A DNA stretch of 64,000 bases from Bryoerythrophyllum caledonicum (Eukaryota; Streptophyta; Bryopsida; Pottiales; Pottiaceae): the NCBI GenBank assembly GCA_963971425.1, contig OZ020517.1:23446462-23510461 (forward strand). Reading direction: 5' to 3'. The notes under the pieces were generated by a model. The model saw only the letters and a program-made list of their open reading frames with translations, had not been told where the DNA came from and searched no databases. A program made the position numbers and the translations under genes. Shown here one piece after another: positions 60,130 through 64,000 of this stretch (the first letter of the stretch is position 1; each line of letters opens with the position of its first letter).

Positions 60130-60475
60130 CTTGGGTATCGCCTAAGTATCAACTGGTTATCACAGGCGTATCGCCTGAGTATCATTCGCCGGTGTATCAT
60201 TCGCCTGGGTATCACAGATTATTGCCTGAGTATCATTCGCCTGTGTATCACAAAATATTGCCTGAGTACCACCTGAGTACCACTTGGGTACTACAAACGC
60301 ATTGCTTGGGTACCACAAATGTATTGCTTGGATATCACAAATGTATCGCTTGGGTATCACAAAGGTATCGCTTGGATATCACAAACGTATTGCTTGGAAA
60401 TCACAAACGATCGCCCGAGTATCACAAACGTGTTGCTGAGTACCACATAGGTATCGCATGGTATCATTCAAGTAT
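60130..60475 (+). repeat. Minisatellite of about 20-bp units
   Basis: About 17 units of the form 'gtatcacaaatgtatcgctt' with variants such as 'gtatcattcgcctgg'. It starts 80 bp upstream of the METTL start codon, so it lies in its promoter or leader. The repeats keep both strands open for about 110 codons, but the period is a repeat artefact, not a protein. Confidence 0.85.
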
Positions 60476-60519
60476 TTTTGTTTTTAGTTTGCCTTTGATA
60501 GTTAGCATAGAAGCCCTTT

Positions 60520-60642
60520 CCCTTTAAGGACAAGGTGGCTATGGATGATGGAAGAATCTATGAGTGTAATAGGTGATATTCTACATAATCTATTGCACTT
60601 GTAGATTCTTCCATCATCCATAGCCACCTCCTCTTTAAAGGG
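60520..60642. repeat. Inverted repeat with 41-bp arms
   Basis: Arm 1 (60520-60560) and arm 2 (60602-60642) are inverted with about four mismatches near the outer side and a perfect 27-bp inner stretch. The loop is 41 nt. The ends read 'ccctttaa' and 'ttaaaggg', so it may be a tiny foldback element. Confidence 0.8.
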
Positions 60643-62034
60643 TTAAGTCCCAAGATCCAACTTCAACCTCTCTTTCATCTTCTAGCATGACTATGGATAA
60701 TTCAAATTCAATATAACATATAGAATTTGATGACTTTTTTTTTTTTTAGATTAGAAGGCTGGGTTATACTTACAATAAATCAAATTGTCCTAAAAAAATT
60801 AAAAATTTAATGGTCACACATCATGGTTACACTTTATTAGAATACAATTTTTGAAACTATTGGATCCATCAATAAGTTTAAACCAAAGTTCATTTGAGCA
60901 GAGAGCCTATGTATCAAAAGTGAAGTGAGCTCATTCATTTCAGCCTTAAATTTGTAATGCATTGATTAGGAAATTTCGGAAACTATATTTTTCACACTAA
61001 ATTGTCTAAGGCAATTGTCTGGAATGACCTTACACTATCTGAGAGATTACAGATAAAGTGGCCTCTTTGTAGCTTAGCATGTAACCTCCAAAAAAGGTAG
61101 TGCTTCAATCCCAATTAGATGTATTGAATATGTATGTATATATATATATTTGCAAATTTTTTAAAATTTTGAAGATTGAAAAGAGCCAAAGAATAAGTGG
61201 TAAGAAGAATTTTAATCCTTAAAGTCCTAGAATATTCTTCTCCAAAGAGACTCTTCAAAAATGCTCATTTTGTGCAAGTAGTTGAAATGGAAAAACACTA
61301 CAAAAAATTGTTGAAATTATTGAATTACCTCCACATGGAGATGATTGAAGTGCATTTTTAAATAGAGAATAGACATGAAAAAAACATCATATAATCTTTA
61401 TTTAGTTATCCAATTGTAAGATTGTATACTATATTGCAAAAAACATATTACAGATTTTTGTAATATTTGATTGTGGGAATTAGAAGATTATAGTGTTTGA
61501 AGTGAAGAGGACGACATTTTTCCTTTTTACGCTAAGAGGAATAATAGACTTTGACTTCACTTGGTATCAAATTGTTGCATCACCAGAGTTCTAAATTATA
61601 TAACATCAAATTGTTATTTCCATGTACAACAAATCAAAGGTAGAAGAGAAGCAAGGCATTTTCAAAACAATTATGCAATGAAAAGAGGTTACAAAATGAA
61701 ATGTTCCAAAATGAATTTTTTCCTAAATATTTATTTTTGTAAAAGTTGTAATTTCAAAATGGTAAGGTGTATATTCTCATTTCCTTTCAAATTTTTAATT
61801 TTTAAAAATGATATTGTAGAGGGATATAATTTCTCCACTTCCAAGCGTTTCGAAAGCTATTATGATAGCAATCCAAGAGGAAATTTCTCAAGCTCGTAGA
61901 AATGGGTTGAAATGAAAACTTTGTGTCAAGTGCACAATCTTTGAACGTGAAGCAAACAATACAACAAGTTGAAGGAGGCAAGTGGAACGTCCTACTGACA
62001 ATCAATAGGTGGATTTGGAAGATGATTATCATGC
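60643..62034. other. Gene-free AT-rich stretch
   Basis: No supported gene. The segment at about 61495-61560 ('gaagattatagtgtttgaag') resembles the reverse complement of part of the TTAACCCC family ('cttcaaacactataatctt'). Confidence 0.45.
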
Positions 62035-62850
62035 TTAACCCCTAAAGGACCAAGGCAATTTTTCCTCAAAAACACTCCAAAACTGCCATTTTCAGCGCAT
62101 TCAACACAAAATGATACCAAAACATTTTTTTGAAAATTAAACCGTAGGATCTTGTACTAGATTTGTATGAGAGTGTGTGGTGAAATTCTTGGTAAGTTTG
62201 ACCGCACGGATTGAAAGATATTAGCCTTTGAAGTGCGACACAATCTCTTTTTCAGGTTATACTATACACCTTCAACAAACTTCGACCACCTTCTATGATA
62301 ACTTTTTGCACTACGGGCCGTGATTTTATTGTCTTAACTTGAAAAGGATCATGTTAGGCACATGTGCACCAAATTTTAGAAGTAGAAGAGATGTAGATGA
62401 TGTCCTAAAAAATCCTGCAATGCACCTATGTGCCGAGAATCAACAATACACTTTATATTTTGCATATATCATATCCTTCTCAAATATTTGAAATTCACAA
62501 ATCCGTACGGTAGATGCAAAGATCTCAATTTCCTTTCCAAGAGGACATTTTCAATCTTTTAAATGGACAAAAACTCGAATTTCTATTGAATTTAGAAGTT
62601 ATTAAAGTTTGGTGACTATATTTGTGATATGTCACACTAAACTGCTGCACTATTTGTATATGTAAGTGAAAATAAATTGTAACTTTTGAACCGTAAGTTG
62701 GAATTCTACGAAATTTGTGTCTACGCAAAGCTAATCAAAAGTTGGTCATTCAATAAAAAATCTCAGAAAATAATGCCTAGAATTGAGAACGTGGTACCTT
62801 ACCCAAACTCAAAACGTCCCCCAAGGGGACATCGGTCCATTAGGGGTTAA
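62035..62850 (+). mobile_element. TTAACCCC-family element (816 bp) with both ends
   Basis: The left end TTAACCCCTAAAGGACC and the right end read in reverse, TTAACCCCTAATGGACC, form inverted repeats. Next to the right end is 'cccccaaggggac', which matches the G-rich block that follows the left end of subfamily B. It is non-coding, and an 'aaccgtaggatcttgta' segment is shared in type with other copies. Confidence 0.75.
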
Positions 62851-63589
62851 ACCTCACGACGTGCTATTGTTTGAGACAATAGTTGTCAAGTCTCTGATAT
62901 ACCGTTGGCATCTAATGTGGTAAACGGTGTAGCTGACAACATTTGACATGTACTTCAACAAATGAACATCCATTGTGGTGCTTGTCACACGTTGCAACAG
63001 CTGGAAGAGTGCATAACCGAAAAAGGTTCAATATTAGTCGATCCACTTTTTTACTATATGTTATGATCAAAGAAATGTTCAGCTTCCATGACTCACGACA
63101 CCTACATAGTTGTTGCAACACTTGCTGTAAGGAGACACACAAGAAGCAAAGAGCTTCCAAGAATCCATCCGAGTGTACAACAACGCAATGGCATTCACAT
63201 TTCTAAGAGGAAATATGGATCAACGTTTTGCCCAAGGCGGAAACTAAACCTTTCAACTTCAAGGCACGTTGTATCATAGAAGGAGCTACCTTTTGCGAGT
63301 AGAAGAAAAGAATTAGAAGTTTACGCAATATATAAGTACTTATAAGTTTTTGTTTATGTAGATGAATGTGTATTGTGTATTGGATGACAATAGTATTGAT
63401 ATTGTTGAATGTTTTCCTGATTGGGTCAATAGGGATGTGAATGTCTCTTCTAGACCTTTCATTGATGGAATAAAGGTGGTAGCTCTAGCTCAAGCCACGA
63501 TGACAATTAAGGGGTCAACTTTCTAGGCAAGAGTTGCAATGTCATTAATAAGTGGTTGGTATTTATTTATTTTGTTTTCGATTGCTTCT

Positions 63590-64000
63590 CGTGAAAACCT
63601 ATCATTGTAGTATTTGAATTTGATAAATTGGATCGTGAGATTGGGGTTTACGTGGTATGGTGGGGGGTTATCATGTGGGAGTCCTCTAAGACATAGTATG
63701 TATGGTTTAAGTTTGGCAATGCAATGGCATCTTTGGATTCACATGTGTATGGGAGTAGCTATGAAGAAGCCATATTTCCTTGTGGGTTGTTATTGAAGGT
63801 CCTAGTGTTCATAAGTAAAAAGTAGCGGGATTTGTTCAAGGATACAATTAACTTTTGTATTTTCCATACCACTTTTTTGTGCCTTGTGATGATCAACAAA
63901 TGTATGTGGTGGTTTTGGCATTTAAAAAATATGTGTAGTCATGTGTCTGGGTCCATGGTAATGCATATTGTGCATGTTATGAATGGAAATTGTTAAATTC
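63590..64000 (+). mobile_element. Second Ty3/gypsy fragment (protease-side region)
   Basis: About 63685-63960 is collinear with the protease-side part of the Ty3/gypsy fossil (about 2460-2660), with shared 'gcatctttgggttc'-like and 'cctagtgttcataagta'-like text. It is broken and runs off the window end, so it may continue beyond. Confidence 0.6.

Noticed and set aside
60192-60527. 111-codon frame with a YHxxGYH-like period
   Set aside because: The period comes from the 20-bp minisatellite, not from protein selection.

Overview
The window is nuclear DNA of a land plant. The genes have short GT-AG introns (about 45-330 bp), and the products are plant-type: alpha-expansin, a GT43 xylan-type glycosyltransferase, a QUASIMODO-type Golgi methyltransferase, a plastid FAX-like protein, ATG12 and an ARIADNE RBR ligase. 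A complete DNMT3-clade cytosine methyltransferase, absent from typical angiosperm genomes but known in mosses and other non-flowering plants, points to a bryophyte-grade or other early-diverging land plant. The species cannot be fixed from sequence alone.

Layout. 1-9 kb: repeats, with a Ty3/gypsy fossil (about 2.4-5.4 kb) and several short inverted-repeat elements. 9.0-15.4 kb: ARIADNE-like RBR E3 ligase (+). 15.4-23.7 kb: gene-free, with MITEs and a minisatellite. 23.7-29.2 kb: a perfect (CT)125 tract followed by a 13-exon DNMT3 gene whose product carries a C-terminal DUF3444-like region (+). 29.2-34.4 kb: MITEs and a broken pogo/Tigger DNA transposon. 34.8-41.5 kb: compact gene island with FAX-like (+), PMT-type methyltransferase (-) and ATG12 (+). 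41.5-48.8 kb: gene-free, with a foldback element and a Russian-doll nest of TIR elements. 49.1-60.1 kb: second gene island with a secreted EGF-like protein (+), alpha-expansin (+), GT43 (-), an unrecognised plastid protein (+) and a METTL21/Methyltransf_16-type protein methyltransferase (-) that contains a U12-type AT-AC intron. 60.1-64 kb: minisatellite, hairpin, MITE and a second small Ty3/gypsy fragment.

The genes do not form a pathway in the bacterial sense. Four or five of the eleven act at the secretory pathway or cell wall (PMT, expansin, GT43, EGF-like protein). Two are ubiquitin or ubiquitin-like components (ARIADNE, ATG12), and one is a chromatin enzyme (DNMT3). Exon models for DNMT3, PMT, ATG12, FAX-like, EGF-like, expansin, GT43, the plastid protein and the METTL gene all close in frame with recognisable splice sites. 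The ARIADNE model is firm up to its C-terminal exons.

The best candidate for something not previously described is the DNMT3 catalytic domain joined to a DUF3444-like module. Next are the AT-AC intron in the small methyltransferase, the EGF gene in which all five introns are phase 1, and the repeat nest whose insertion history can be read because un-inserted copies of the same target repeat lie elsewhere in the window.
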